Shown piece by piece: positions 1-9,171 of a stretch of DNA of 43,331 nt; position 1 is the stretch's first letter, and each line of letters starts with the position of its first letter. This stretch comes from JAYFNU01 sp964458545. Its GTDB lineage: Bacteria > Bacillota > Clostridia > Oscillospirales > Ruminococcaceae. Below the pieces are notes generated by a model. It was not told where the DNA came from, made no database searches, and was given only the letters and a program-made list of their open reading frames with translations. The stretch spans positions 1 to 43,331 of the forward strand of contig CAYWJF010000007.1 of NCBI GenBank assembly GCA_964458545.1, written 5' to 3'. A program made the translations under genes and the position numbers.

Positions 1-20
1 CCTTTCGGAGAGCTTTTTTG
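1..20 (+). terminator. Possible 3' half of a terminator cut by the window edge
   Basis: The first bases read GGAGAGC followed by six T, the look of the 3' arm and T-tract of a plus-strand intrinsic terminator. The matching 5' arm would lie outside the window, so this cannot be verified. Confidence 0.3.
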
Positions 21-25
21 TTGAC

Positions 26-916
26 TTATTTCTTTTTGGGTGCCTTAGGTGCCGCAGCGGGGGGAGGGGTCTGCTGGACAGGCTGAGCCTGCTGCATAGC
101 CGCCATTTGAGCTTGCTGCTGAGCTGCCATCTGTGCTTGCTGCATAGCCGCCATCTGAGCTTGCTGCTGCTGATACTGAAGCATCTGAGCCTGCTGCGCC
201 GCCATTTTAGCCTGCATCTGCTGCTGCTTTATCATCTGCTTCTCATACTGGTAGTTCATATACTTCTGGGGGTTGAAGCCCTGCTCGGTCTCGTCAAAGA
301 AAGCCGCGCTGATAAGTCCGAAGATAAGGGGCGAAACCACGCACATAACTATGTAAACTATGAAATAGATAATTTTGAAAACTATTCCGACATAAGGGAT
401 AAGTCCAAGAAGTGTAAGAACAAGAGACACACCGAAGATTATTCCGATAATGCCCATATCCGCGCCGAACATCTTGCCTTTAAAGCCTTCTGTTTTAGCC
501 ATTGAAAGCTTGAGAGCCTGCATAGCCGTTACGTCCTTGTTTGTAGCAAGAATGTAGGGTGTGAAGCGATAGCTGTAAGCCTTGATTATTGCGAAAACGG
601 GACCAACTACGGGAATCATTCCCCATATGAATATCCAAAGAGTCATCCAGAGCATACCGCCCGCGCAGCGCCAGAAATCCTTAAAGCCTACGAAGAGGTC
701 TTCGGAATTGAAATCCTGTCCGCGGTAGCCCGCGAGGAAAATCATAGACATACCAAGTCCGATAACCGCGCTTATCGCAAGCGCCGCAAGGGGCACTACA
801 CCGCAAAGGATGCAGGAAAGACCCGCGAGAAGAGAGCCAAGAAAAGACATTCCCCAAAGCTTAAAGGGCTTTTCGCCGAGAACCGTAAATACCTTGTCGT
901 AAATATACTTTACCAA
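26..916 (-). CDS. DUF975-like integral membrane protein with Gln/Ala/Met-rich tail
   Basis: A 296-residue polytopic membrane protein of unknown function. Residues 1-210 carry about five to six hydrophobic segments, and the segment AYSYRFTPYILA resembles the conserved stretch of DUF975 proteins. Residues from about 228 to 280 are a low-complexity tail of repeated QAQMAAMQQ-type units, then a Pro/Ala stretch and a terminal PKAPKKK. The start is TTG at 916: GGAGG lies 9 bases upstream and there is no better in-frame ATG. It has its own promoter at 942-969, so it need not depend on the arginine operon that ends 75 bases upstream. The basic, Gln-rich tail is probably cytoplasmic and could bind a partner; that is inference. 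Family placement is from motif memory and moderate. Confidence 0.7.
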   Translation of the reverse strand: MVKYIYDKVFTVLGEKPFKLWGMSFLGSLLAGLSCILCGVVPLAALAISAVIGLGMSMIFLAGYRGQDFNSEDLFVGFKDFWRCAGGMLWMTLWIFIWGMIPVVGPVFAIIKAYSYRFTPYILATNKDVTAMQALKLSMAKTEGFKGKMFGADMGIIGIIFGVSLVLTLLGLIPYVGIVFKIIYFIVYIVMCVVSPLIFGLISAAFFDETEQGFNPQKYMNYQYEKQMIKQQQMQAKMAAQQAQMLQYQQQQAQMAAMQQAQMAAQQQAQMAAMQQAQPVQQTPPPAAAPKAPKKK

Positions 917-941
917 TTAACTGTACCTCCATAAAATTTGT

Positions 942-969
942 ATTATAAATGTATCGCAAAATCTGACAA
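942..969 (-). promoter_or_regulatory. Promoter of the DUF975-like gene
   Basis: On the minus strand TTGTCA (964-969) and a perfect TATAAT (942-947) are separated by 16 bases, about 25 bases before the TTG start at 916. The -35 region sits in a 12-bp palindrome, TGACAATTGTCA (964-975), which might be a regulator site. No hairpin terminator is visible between the end of carB-dapF and this promoter. Confidence 0.6.
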
Positions 970-991
970 TTGTCAACATATATCGACAGCG

Positions 992-3900
992 CTAAACCTC
1001 GATAGTTCCCTCAAAATCCTTCTGCGCGTCGCCCGTCATTGTAAGACCGTCCTCACGCCTGTTTATAACGAGGTTTCCGCCGCGCATATGCACAACAATA
1101 TCGGAGTTCATATCGCTCATACCAAGCTCAATCGCCGCCGACGCCACTGCGCAAGCGCCCGTTCCGCAAGCCCACGTCTCACCAATTCCTCGCTCATAGA
1201 AGCGAACCTTGTAGTTTGCCTTGTCTATAAAACGCGCGAAGGAAATGTTGGCTCTGTTTTCAAAGATAGGCGCGTTTTCAAGTAGCGGACCGTACTTTTC
1301 AAGGTCGAGCGCGTCCACGTCGTCAACGAAGATTACACAATGCGGGTTGCCCATAGAAAGGCAGGTTATATTAAAGCTCTTGTCAAGCACCTTGTACGGC
1401 TCATTGATGACTTTGTCGAGCGAGTTAAGCCTTACAGGCACCGCCTCGGCGCTGAAATCGGGCGCGCCCATCTCAGTTGATACGGAATAAGCCTTTTTAT
1501 CGCGTACAAAGACGCTAACCTTTTTAACGCCCGCATCGGTATCGACGGTGAAGCTTTCCTTTTTAACCCGCCCGCTGTCGTAGGCGTACTTCGCGACGCA
1601 GCGAAGGGCGTTGCCCGCTATCTCCCCGAGCGTGCCGTCTGCATTATACATAACCATTTTAATGTCAGCCTTTTTCGACGGCATAATAAGTACAATTCCG
1701 TCGCCGCCTATTCCCTTACGACGGCTGGATACGCTGACTGAAATGGATTCCGGATGCTCGACGGTCTGCTCGAAGCAGTCGAAATAAATATAGTCGTTGC
1801 CCGAGGCTCTCATCTTAATGAAGGAGAGTCTCTTCTTTTCGGTGGGAAGGTCGCCGACGGTGAAGAGTTCCACCACCTTGCAGCTGTAGCCGCTCTTAAT
1901 AACCTCGACTATCGCGTTCGCCGTGTCTATGCTTGTAAGACAGGCGATATGACATTCCACCGCCTTACGGCGAAGCATTACCGTCTCCACATCGGGGAGC
2001 TGTCCCTTTTCGCTCGTCGCGATAACGTAGTTAATCTTACCGCTGTCGAGAAGACGGAAAATCTCCTCGCGCTCGCTTCTGCTCTTTACTGAGGTGTTAG
2101 CTATTCCCGACGCCGTAAGCAGCTTTGCAGTTTCCTCGGGCGCGTATATCTCAAAGCCGAGCGTACTCATTTCGCGCACGGTTGAGATAACCTCGCGGCT
2201 GTCGCGGGTGTACATTGAAACAAAAACGCCGCCGCTTGAGACTATCTTGTAGTTCGCCGCCACAAGTCCTTTATATAGCGCTTCCTCTATCGTACGCCCA
2301 ATACCGAGCACCTCGCCCGTCGATTTCATCTCGGGTCCCAGATGGCTGTCTACACCCTTTAGCTTTTCAAAGGAGAAGACGGGCACCTTCGCGGCGTAAA
2401 GGATTGACTGCTTATAAAGCCCCGTGCCGTAGCCTATGTCTTTTAGCTTTTCGCCGAGCATTGCGCGTGTGGCTATCTTCGCTATCGGAAGCCCCGTGAC
2501 CTTGCTTATATAGGGAATTGTGCGGGAGGCGCGCGGGTTTGCCTCTATAACATATACGTTGTTGTTGTGGATAACATACTGAATATTTATAAGTCCGCGC
2601 GTACCGAGCCGAACGGCAAGCTTCTTCGTACATTCGGTAAGGCGCGCCGTAACGGGTCCGTTTAGGTTCCACGCGGGATAAACCGCTATAGAGTCACCGG
2701 AATGCACACCCGCTCTTTCGATATGCTCCATAATGCCGGGGATAAGGATATCCTTACCGTCACATATAGCGTCCACCTCAACCTCGGTTCCCGAAAGATA
2801 CTTGTCGACAAGAATCGTGTTGTCCTCGCTTGAGGCGAGGATAATATCCATATACTCGTTTATATCCGCGTCGGAGAAGGCAATAATCATATTCTTTCCG
2901 CCGAGAACGTAGGAGGGGCGCACAAGCACGGGGTAACCAAGCTCGTTCGCCGCCGAAAGCGCCTCCGCCTTCGTCGCTACTATCTTCCCCTTAGGGCGGG
3001 CAATGCCGAGCTCGTTTAGAATAGCGTCAAATTTCTCTCTGTCCTCCGCCGCGTCTATAGCGTCCGCGCTCGTGCCGAGTATCTTAATTCCGTGCGCCTT
3101 AAGGGTTTTAGTAAGATTAATTGCCGTCTGTCCGCCAAACGCCACTACCGCGCCGAACGGCTTTTCCACCGCGAGAATATCCAGCACGTCCTCAGGATAC
3201 AGCGGCTCGAAGTAGAGCCTATCCGAGGTGTCAAAATCGGTGGAGACGGTTTCGGGGTTATTATTAACCATAACCACCTCGTAACCGAGCTCCTTTAGCG
3301 TCCATACGCAGTGCACGGAGGTGTAGTCGAACTCTATTCCCTGTCCTATCCTTATCGGACCGCTGCCGAAGACGATAACGGTCTTTTTCCCGCTTTTTCG
3401 CGCGGCAATAAACTCCGCCGCCTCGTTCTCGCCCGCGTAGGAGGAATAGAAATACGGTGTCGCCGCCTCAAACTCCGCGGCGCAGGTATCAACCATCTTG
3501 TAGCCCGCGGCGAGGTGCTTCCTAATTTTTTGGTTTGAAAAGGTCTCAATTGTTTTATCGGTAAAGCCGAACTTCTTCGCTTTAACATAAAGCTCGTCGG
3601 TAAGCTTTTCATTTGAAAGCCTTTGCTCCATAGCGGCGATATTCAAAAGCTTAGACAAAAACCACTCGTCTATCATCGTCGCGGAATGGACAGCCTCTAC
3701 CCTCATACCGCGTAACAGCGCCTCATAAACAACAAAAATACGCTCGTCGGTTACGGTATTAAGGCGTTCCTTAATCTCTTTATCTGGAAGACCTTTTAGT
3801 GCCTTAAGGTTAAGCGTTTCCTGCTTTATCTCGGCGCCGCGAACCGCCTTTAAAAGGGCGTTTTCAAAGATAGTGCCTATCGACATAACCTCGCCCGTCG

Positions 3901-5032
3901 CCTTCATCTGAGTACCGAGCGTTCTGTTCGCGCCGACAAACTTATCGAACGGCCACTTAGGGAATTTAACTACGATATAGTCTATAGCGGGCTCAAAGAA
4001 GGCGCTCGTTTTTTTAGTTATGGCGTTCTCTATCTCGTCGAGATGTAGTCCTACGGCTATCTGCGCGGAAACCTTGGCTATTGGGTAGCCCGTAGCCTTG
4101 GAAGCGAGCGCAGAGGAGCGCGAAACACGAGGATTAACCTCTATTACGGCGTACTCCATACTTTCAGGATAGAGCGCAAACTGCACGTTGCAGCCGCCGT
4201 TCACCTCAAGCTTTTGAACTATTCTTAAAGCCGCCGTGCGAAGCATCTGGTATTCGGTGTTGGAAAGGGTCACGGCTGGCGCTACGACTATTGAGTCGCC
4301 CGTATGTACGCCGACGGGGTCGAGGTTTTCCATAGAGCATATCGCTATGGCGTTGCCAGCGCTGTCGCGCATTACCTCAAACTCTATCTCTTTCCAACCG
4401 CTTATACACTTTTCGACAAGTATCTGGGTTATAGGCGACTCGTCAAGACCCGCCTTTGCTATCTCCTTGAGTTCCGTTTCGTTCTTAGCAATACCGCCGC
4501 CAGAGCCGCCGAGCGTAAAGGCGGGGCGCACAATTACGGGGTAGCCTATCCTCTTCGCGAGCAGCAACGCCGCGGGAAGGTCGGTGACTATATCAGACGG
4601 AATAATCGGTTGGTCGATAGCCTCCATAGTCTGCTTGAAAAGCAGTCTGTCCTCAGCGTTATCTATCGTATCAAGCGATGCGCCAAGAAGTCTTACGCCG
4701 TGCTCGTCAAGGAAACCGTCCTTCGCGAGCTGCATAGAAAGGGTCAGCCCCATCTGCCCGCCGATAGTGGAGATTAGCCCGTCGGGCTTCTCCGTTTCGA
4801 TAATCCGTTTAAGCACGTCGAGATTAAGAGGCTCTATGTAAATTCTGTCCGCTATTGCGGAATCGGTCATTATTGTGGCAGGGTTTGGGTTAACAAGCAC
4901 CACTGAAAGACCGAGGTCCTTAAGCACCTTGCACGCCTGCGTGCCCGCGTAGTCGAACTCCGCCGCCTGCCCGATGATAATCGGACCGGAGCCGATAAGC
5001 ATTACCTTTTTCAGCCCTTTATATAGCGGCAT
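992..5032 (-). CDS. carB: Carbamoyl-phosphate synthase large subunit fused to a diaminopimelate epimerase domain
   Basis: One uninterrupted 1346-residue ORF. Residues 1 to about 1068 are a full-length CarB: first ATP-grasp half (GSGPIIIGQAAEFDYAG near the start), oligomerisation region, second half from about 550 (GSGPIRIGQGIEFDY), and an MGS-like regulatory domain to about 1065. CarB makes carbamoyl phosphate from bicarbonate, ammonia passed from CarA, and two ATP. Residues about 1069-1346 (nucleotides about 992-1828) are a complete DapF-like domain beginning LSFIKMRASGNDYIYFD, joined by a linker of only a few residues. DapF interconverts LL- and meso-diaminopimelate. Ligand-binding motifs remain (GNDY, YNADG, GNPHC, ERGIGET, CGTGAC), with catalytic Cys at about 1289. 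However, the first catalytic Cys of the usual CGN motif is Ala (AGNALRC, about residue 1139). Start: ATG 13 bases after GGAGGG, overlapping the carA end by 14 bases. CarB call very firm; activity of the epimerase part uncertain. Confidence 0.95.
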   Translation of the reverse strand: MPLYKGLKKVMLIGSGPIIIGQAAEFDYAGTQACKVLKDLGLSVVLVNPNPATIMTDSAIADRIYIEPLNLDVLKRIIETEKPDGLISTIGGQMGLTLSMQLAKDGFLDEHGVRLLGASLDTIDNAEDRLLFKQTMEAIDQPIIPSDIVTDLPAALLLAKRIGYPVIVRPAFTLGGSGGGIAKNETELKEIAKAGLDESPITQILVEKCISGWKEIEFEVMRDSAGNAIAICSMENLDPVGVHTGDSIVVAPAVTLSNTEYQMLRTAALRIVQKLEVNGGCNVQFALYPESMEYAVIEVNPRVSRSSALASKATGYPIAKVSAQIAVGLHLDEIENAITKKTSAFFEPAIDYIVVKFPKWPFDKFVGANRTLGTQMKATGEVMSIGTIFENALLKAVRGAEIKQETLNLKALKGLPDKEIKERLNTVTDERIFVVYEALLRGMRVEAVHSATMIDEWFLSKLLNIAAMEQRLSNEKLTDELYVKAKKFGFTDKTIETFSNQKIRKHLAAGYKMVDTCAAEFEAATPYFYSSYAGENEAAEFIAARKSGKKTVIVFGSGPIRIGQGIEFDYTSVHCVWTLKELGYEVVMVNNNPETVSTDFDTSDRLYFEPLYPEDVLDILAVEKPFGAVVAFGGQTAINLTKTLKAHGIKILGTSADAIDAAEDREKFDAILNELGIARPKGKIVATKAEALSAANELGYPVLVRPSYVLGGKNMIIAFSDADINEYMDIILASSEDNTILVDKYLSGTEVEVDAICDGKDILIPGIMEHIERAGVHSGDSIAVYPAWNLNGPVTARLTECTKKLAVRLGTRGLINIQYVIHNNNVYVIEANPRASRTIPYISKVTGLPIAKIATRAMLGEKLKDIGYGTGLYKQSILYAAKVPVFSFEKLKGVDSHLGPEMKSTGEVLGIGRTIEEALYKGLVAANYKIVSSGGVFVSMYTRDSREVISTVREMSTLGFEIYAPEETAKLLTASGIANTSVKSRSEREEIFRLLDSGKINYVIATSEKGQLPDVETVMLRRKAVECHIACLTSIDTANAIVEVIKSGYSCKVVELFTVGDLPTEKKRLSFIKMRASGNDYIYFDCFEQTVEHPESISVSVSSRRKGIGGDGIVLIMPSKKADIKMVMYNADGTLGEIAGNALRCVAKYAYDSGRVKKESFTVDTDAGVKKVSVFVRDKKAYSVSTEMGAPDFSAEAVPVRLNSLDKVINEPYKVLDKSFNITCLSMGNPHCVIFVDDVDALDLEKYGPLLENAPIFENRANISFARFIDKANYKVRFYERGIGETWACGTGACAVASAAIELGMSDMNSDIVVHMRGGNLVINRREDGLTMTGDAQKDFEGTIEV

Positions 5033-6104
5033 CTTTCTTTCCCTCCATCATCTTCATTAGCTTGCCGAATAAAAACTCCGTATCAAGCGGTCCGCCGTGC
5101 GCCTCTGGGTGAAACTGCACCGAAACGGCTTTGATATCCTCGTACTCTATTCCCTCGTTAGTGCCGTCGTTCAGGTTAACAAACGAGGCGTGTGCGCCCT
5201 TTGGCAGACGGCTTACCGCGTAGCCGTGGTTCTGGCTTGTTATAAAAAGCTTTCCTGTCGCCGTTTCCTTGACGGGGATATTTCCTCCGCGGTGACCGTA
5301 CTTTAGCTTTACCGTTTTTCCGCCCATGGCAAGAGCGAGAAGCTGGTGACCAAGACATATTCCAAAGATAGGTACGCCGCTTTCGGCGACCGATTTAATC
5401 TCGTTAATTATCTTTTTGCAAGCGGCGGGGTCTCCGGGTCCGTTTGAAAGAAGCACGCCGGAGGGCTTACAGGCAAGTATCTCCTCCGCGGTGGACGCCG
5501 CGGGCATAACCACAACGTGACAGCCATTTTCGACAAGCTCTTTTACCATAGCGTCCTTATGACCGAAATCCCACATAACCACCGTTTTCTTGCCGTTTTC
5601 GCCGACGGTGTAGGGCATCTTCGTCGAAACGCTGTAAACGTCGCTTGAAAGCGTTTTTTTAGAGAGTTCAGCGCAAAAAGCGTCTAAATTCTTCGGAAGC
5701 TTTTGAAGTATGGCGACGTTCATTACGCCGTAATCGCGTATTATCTTGGTAATTTCGCGGGTATCCACGCCCTTTATACCGACTACGCCGTTTTCGGCGA
5801 GAAAATCGCCGAGAGTTCCGCCGCAACGGAAATTCGACGGCGCGTCGCACAGGTCGTTCACGACATAGCCCGAGAGAAACGGCTTTTCGCTTTCAAAATC
5901 CTCGCGGATTATTCCGTAGTTGCCCATAAGCGGGAAGGTCTGTAGGACAATCTGCCCGTGATAGCTCGGGTCGGTCAGCGTTTCGACATAGCCTACCACC
6001 GAGGTTGTAAACACAAGCTCAGCCGTTACCTCACCCGTCGCGCCGAAGCTCTCGCCCTTAAAAACCCTTCCGTTTTGTAAAACCAGATATACGCTGTCGT
6101 TCAT
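5019..6104 (-). CDS. carA: Carbamoyl-phosphate synthase small (glutaminase) subunit
   Basis: A 361-residue class I glutamine amidotransferase that hydrolyses glutamine and channels ammonia to CarB. The N-terminal CarA-specific half (NGRVFKGESFGATGE) is followed by the amidotransferase domain, with the nucleophile Cys in FGICLGHQLLALA and the His/Glu pair in VQFHPEAHGGPLDT. Length matches the family. The 3' end overlaps the carB start by 14 bases, consistent with coupled translation and 1:1 assembly. Being in the arginine operon, with no pyrimidine gene nearby, suggests an enzyme dedicated to or shared with arginine synthesis. Confidence 0.96.
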   Translation of the reverse strand: MNDSVYLVLQNGRVFKGESFGATGEVTAELVFTTSVVGYVETLTDPSYHGQIVLQTFPLMGNYGIIREDFESEKPFLSGYVVNDLCDAPSNFRCGGTLGDFLAENGVVGIKGVDTREITKIIRDYGVMNVAILQKLPKNLDAFCAELSKKTLSSDVYSVSTKMPYTVGENGKKTVVMWDFGHKDAMVKELVENGCHVVVMPAASTAEEILACKPSGVLLSNGPGDPAACKKIINEIKSVAESGVPIFGICLGHQLLALAMGGKTVKLKYGHRGGNIPVKETATGKLFITSQNHGYAVSRLPKGAHASFVNLNDGTNEGIEYEDIKAVSVQFHPEAHGGPLDTEFLFGKLMKMMEGKKDAAI

Positions 6105-6119
6105 ATTCCCCTTCGCTTT

Positions 6120-7022
6120 CTATCCGAGTAATTTTACAAGCACAGCCTTTTGTGCGTGAAGTCTGTTCTCCGCCTCGTCGAATATCTCGGCGGCGTGTTC
6201 CTCGAAAACCTTTTCTGTTATCTCCTCGCCGCGGTGGGCGGGAAGACAATGCTGCACGATACAGCCCTCGTTTGTAAGCGCCATAATCTCGTCGTCGATA
6301 AGGTAGCCCTTAAAGTCGAGCTCGCGCTGCTTCTTTTCCTCCTCTTGACCCATTGAAACCCAAACGTCGGTAATAATAACGTCGGCGTTCTTAGCCGCCT
6401 CTTTCGGGTCGTGGAAGAGTTTAAAGAGTCCCGAAGCTTCCGCAAAATCGAGAACCTCTTTTTTCGGAGTGTGATTTTTGGGGCACGCGACAGACACATT
6501 CATACCCGTTTTTATCCCACCGACGATAAGGCTGTTCGCCATATTTATGCCGTCACCAATAAAGCAGAGGTTAAGCCCCTCAAGCTTTCCCTTATACTCG
6601 CGTATTGTCATAAGGTCGGCGAGTATCTGACAGGGGTGATATTCGTCGGTTAGCCCGTTAATTACGGGGATACTTCCATACTCTGCGAGCGCTTCTACCT
6701 CGCTTTGCTCAAAAGTTCTTATCATTATGCCGTCAACGTAACGGGAAAGCACCCGAGCGGTGTCCTGTACTGGCTCGCCGCGTCCGAGTTGGCTGTCCTT
6801 GTTGCTCATCATAACCGCGTGACCGCCGAGCTGGTACATTCCGACTTCAAAGGAAACGCGTGTTCTTGTCGAATTCTTTGAAAAAATCATTGCGAGGGTT
6901 TTACCTTTTAAAAGGTGATGTTCTTTGCCCGCCTTGTTTTCCGCCTTAAGCTTATCGGCAAGGTCAAGGGTGGAGATAATCTCCTCAGGCGTCCAGTCTA
7001 AAAGCTTTAAAAGATGTTTCAT
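6120..7022 (-). CDS. argF: Ornithine carbamoyltransferase
   Basis: A 300-residue cytoplasmic enzyme that joins carbamoyl phosphate and ornithine to give citrulline. The carbamoyl-phosphate site STRTR is at residues 51-55, and HCLPAHRGEEI, the OTCase signature with the reactive Cys, lies near residue 260. HPCQILADLMTI near residue 130 is the other family motif. The ATG is preceded by GGAGAG. It lies 15 bases upstream of carA, so the enzyme that makes carbamoyl phosphate and the one that uses it are co-expressed. Aspartate carbamoyltransferase is excluded by the OTCase-type motifs and the arginine context. Confidence 0.96.
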   Translation of the reverse strand: MKHLLKLLDWTPEEIISTLDLADKLKAENKAGKEHHLLKGKTLAMIFSKNSTRTRVSFEVGMYQLGGHAVMMSNKDSQLGRGEPVQDTARVLSRYVDGIMIRTFEQSEVEALAEYGSIPVINGLTDEYHPCQILADLMTIREYKGKLEGLNLCFIGDGINMANSLIVGGIKTGMNVSVACPKNHTPKKEVLDFAEASGLFKLFHDPKEAAKNADVIITDVWVSMGQEEEKKQRELDFKGYLIDDEIMALTNEGCIVQHCLPAHRGEEITEKVFEEHAAEIFDEAENRLHAQKAVLVKLLG

Positions 7023-7034
7023 TCGTTCTCTCCG

Positions 7035-8213
7035 TTAAATAGATTTAAGTGTTTTTTCAAGCGCCGCAAGCCCCGCGTCCATTTCCTCGTAAGAAATAGA
7101 AAGCGGCGGGAGTAGCCGCAGTTTAGTTTTTGCGGTAAGAAGTATAACGCCGTTTTCGAGCGCAGCTTTTACTACATTCTTCGCGTCGGTGCCCTCTTCG
7201 AGCGAAACGCCTATCATCATACCAAGCCCCGACACCTCGGTGACGTGCGGCATAGCGAGCAGCTTCTCTCGTAAGTATGCGCCCTTGCGCTTTACCTCGG
7301 CGAGAAAGCATCCGTCTATCTTCGACATTACCGCGTTCGCGCCAGCGCAGCAGACGGGGTTTCCGCCGAAGGTGGTGGCGTGGTCGCCGAAGGTAAGCGA
7401 CGACTCGGTTTTCTTTGAAAAGAGCACCGCGCCAAGCGGAAGTCCGCCGCCTATGCCCTTCGCGGTAGTGACGATATCGGGCGAAATCTCGTAGTTTTGG
7501 AAGGCGAACAGCTCGCCCGTCCTACCTATTCCCGTTTGCACCTCGTCCACGATAAGCAGAATATCCTTATCCTTGCAGAGCTTTTCAAGCTCATAGACAT
7601 ACTTCTTTGTGAGCGGAACAACGCCGCCCTCGCCTTGAATAAGCTCTATCATCACGGCGCAGACCTCGCTTGTAAGCTTGGCTCTTGTGTCGTCGATATC
7701 GTTCGCCTTCGCGTAAACGAAGCCCTCGGTAAAGGGGAAGAAATAGTTGTGAAAAATATCCTGACCCGTCGCGGAAAGGGTTGTAACCGTTCTTCCGTGG
7801 AAGGAGTTTTCAAGGGTTACTATAACGTTGCGGTTTTCACCGTACTTCGTAAAGCTGTACTTGCGCGCCGCCTTTATCGCACCCTCGTTCGCCTCCGCGC
7901 CGCTGTTGCAGAAGAACGCCTTGCTCATCTTTGAACGCGCGCAAAGGGTTTTAGCAAGGGTAACGCAGGGCTCGGTGTAATAAAGGTTTGACATATGCTG
8001 TAGGGTGTTGAGCTGAGCCGTCACCGCAGCAACGTAATCGCTATCGCAAAAGCCGAGGGAGTTGACCCCTATGCCGCTTGAAAAATCCACATAACTCTTC
8101 TCGTCATAATCCTCGCAGGTGGCTCCCTTTCCGCTCTTTACCGCAAGAGGAAACCGCGCGTAGGTATTAATTATATACTCGCTATCATCCTTTTTTAGCT
8201 GTTCAAAAGTCAT
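7035..8213 (-). CDS. argD: Acetylornithine aminotransferase
   Basis: A 392-residue class III PLP aminotransferase, converting N-acetylglutamate semialdehyde to N-acetylornithine with glutamate as amino donor. Visible motifs are FFCNSGAEANEGAIKAAR (cofactor phosphate region, about 100-117), IVDEVQTGIGRTG (Asp223 contacting the PLP ring) and TTAKGIGGGLPLGA with the PLP lysine at about 252. It lies 12 bases upstream of argF and 72 bases downstream of argB, the longest gap in the operon. This family can also act on succinyl-diaminopimelate; with a DapF domain in the same operon that second role is possible but unproven. Confidence 0.95.
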   Translation of the reverse strand: MTFEQLKKDDSEYIINTYARFPLAVKSGKGATCEDYDEKSYVDFSSGIGVNSLGFCDSDYVAAVTAQLNTLQHMSNLYYTEPCVTLAKTLCARSKMSKAFFCNSGAEANEGAIKAARKYSFTKYGENRNVIVTLENSFHGRTVTTLSATGQDIFHNYFFPFTEGFVYAKANDIDDTRAKLTSEVCAVMIELIQGEGGVVPLTKKYVYELEKLCKDKDILLIVDEVQTGIGRTGELFAFQNYEISPDIVTTAKGIGGGLPLGAVLFSKKTESSLTFGDHATTFGGNPVCCAGANAVMSKIDGCFLAEVKRKGAYLREKLLAMPHVTEVSGLGMMIGVSLEEGTDAKNVVKAALENGVILLTAKTKLRLLPPLSISYEEMDAGLAALEKTLKSI

Positions 8214-8285
8214 TTCTCTACCGTTCCTTCTATATCTGCAAATCTTTGTTCTATATTTAAGCTCTTAAAGTCTTCTGTTTATCTG

Positions 8286-9158
8286 CTACGAATTTCTCTT
8301 TGTAAAAAGCGTGCCGATACCCTCGTCGGAAAAGATTTCGATTAGTATCGAGTGTTCTATTCTTCCGTCTATCATAACGGCTTTTCTCACGCCCGCCTTC
8401 ATAGCCTTTTCAATGCTCTTAATCTTCGGTATCATTCCGCCCGAGATTATTCCCTCTCGAATAAGCCCGTCTATCTCGTCGAGATAGACCTGCGGAATAA
8501 GGGATTCCGAGTCGTTCACGTCACGAAGCAGACCGCGTATATCGGTTAGCGTCACTATGTTTTCCGCGCCGAGCGCCGCCGCTATCTCCGCCGCCGCCGT
8601 ATCAGCGTTAATATTATAGGTAGTACCGTTTTCGTCGGTACCGACCGTCGCGATAACGGGTATATAGCCGTTATCGAGGGCGTTAGTTATGGGCGTTGGG
8701 TCTACGGAGGTAATCTCGCCTACAAGCCCAAGCTTGCTGTCGAGCACCCGCGCCTTTATCATTCCGCCGTCTATTCCGCAAAGCCCGAGCGCCTTTCCGC
8801 CGAGGGTGCCGATAAGCGAGACTAAATCCTTATTCGTCTTGCCGGCAAGCACCATCTGGACGACCTCAGCAGTCTTCTCGTCGGTAACGCGAAGCCCGTC
8901 AACAAACTTAGCTTCTATTCCAAGCGCGCCCATCATTCCGTTTATTTCGGGTCCGCCGCCGTGAACAAGCACAATCTTTATGCCTACGGCGGTAAGAAGG
9001 ATAATGTCGCTCATAACGTCATGCTTAAGACCGCTGTTTACCATAGCGTTTCCGCCGTACTTTACCACTACGGTTTTGCCCGAATATTTTTGTATGTACG
9101 GCAGCGCCGCGGTAAGTACGCTTGCGCGCATATTGTCGGTTATCTCGTGAACTGTCAT
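8286..9158 (-). CDS. argB: Acetylglutamate kinase
   Basis: A 290-residue amino-acid kinase-fold enzyme that phosphorylates N-acetylglutamate. It has VVKYGGNAM for phosphate binding near residue 32, VHGGGPEIN near residue 65 and INADTAAAEIA near residue 178. The start ATG follows GGGAGG at ideal spacing. It lies 13 bases downstream of argJ. The N-terminal extension before the kinase core has about 25 residues, as in arginine-inhibited hexameric kinases, so feedback inhibition by arginine is plausible but is inference. Confidence 0.95.
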   Translation of the reverse strand: MTVHEITDNMRASVLTAALPYIQKYSGKTVVVKYGGNAMVNSGLKHDVMSDIILLTAVGIKIVLVHGGGPEINGMMGALGIEAKFVDGLRVTDEKTAEVVQMVLAGKTNKDLVSLIGTLGGKALGLCGIDGGMIKARVLDSKLGLVGEITSVDPTPITNALDNGYIPVIATVGTDENGTTYNINADTAAAEIAAALGAENIVTLTDIRGLLRDVNDSESLIPQVYLDEIDGLIREGIISGGMIPKIKSIEKAMKAGVRKAVMIDGRIEHSILIEIFSDEGIGTLFTKRNS

Positions 9159-9171
9159 CTCTTCCTCCCGT

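Noticed and set aside
4304..4777. Long plus-strand ORFs opposite carB, metH, lacZ and argH
   Set aside because: They are GC-biased shadows of well-supported genes, with no ribosome site, domain or neighbour support.
5019..5032. Possible frameshift at the carA/carB overlap
   Set aside because: Both proteins are full length with intact motifs; a 14-base overlap is normal translational coupling.
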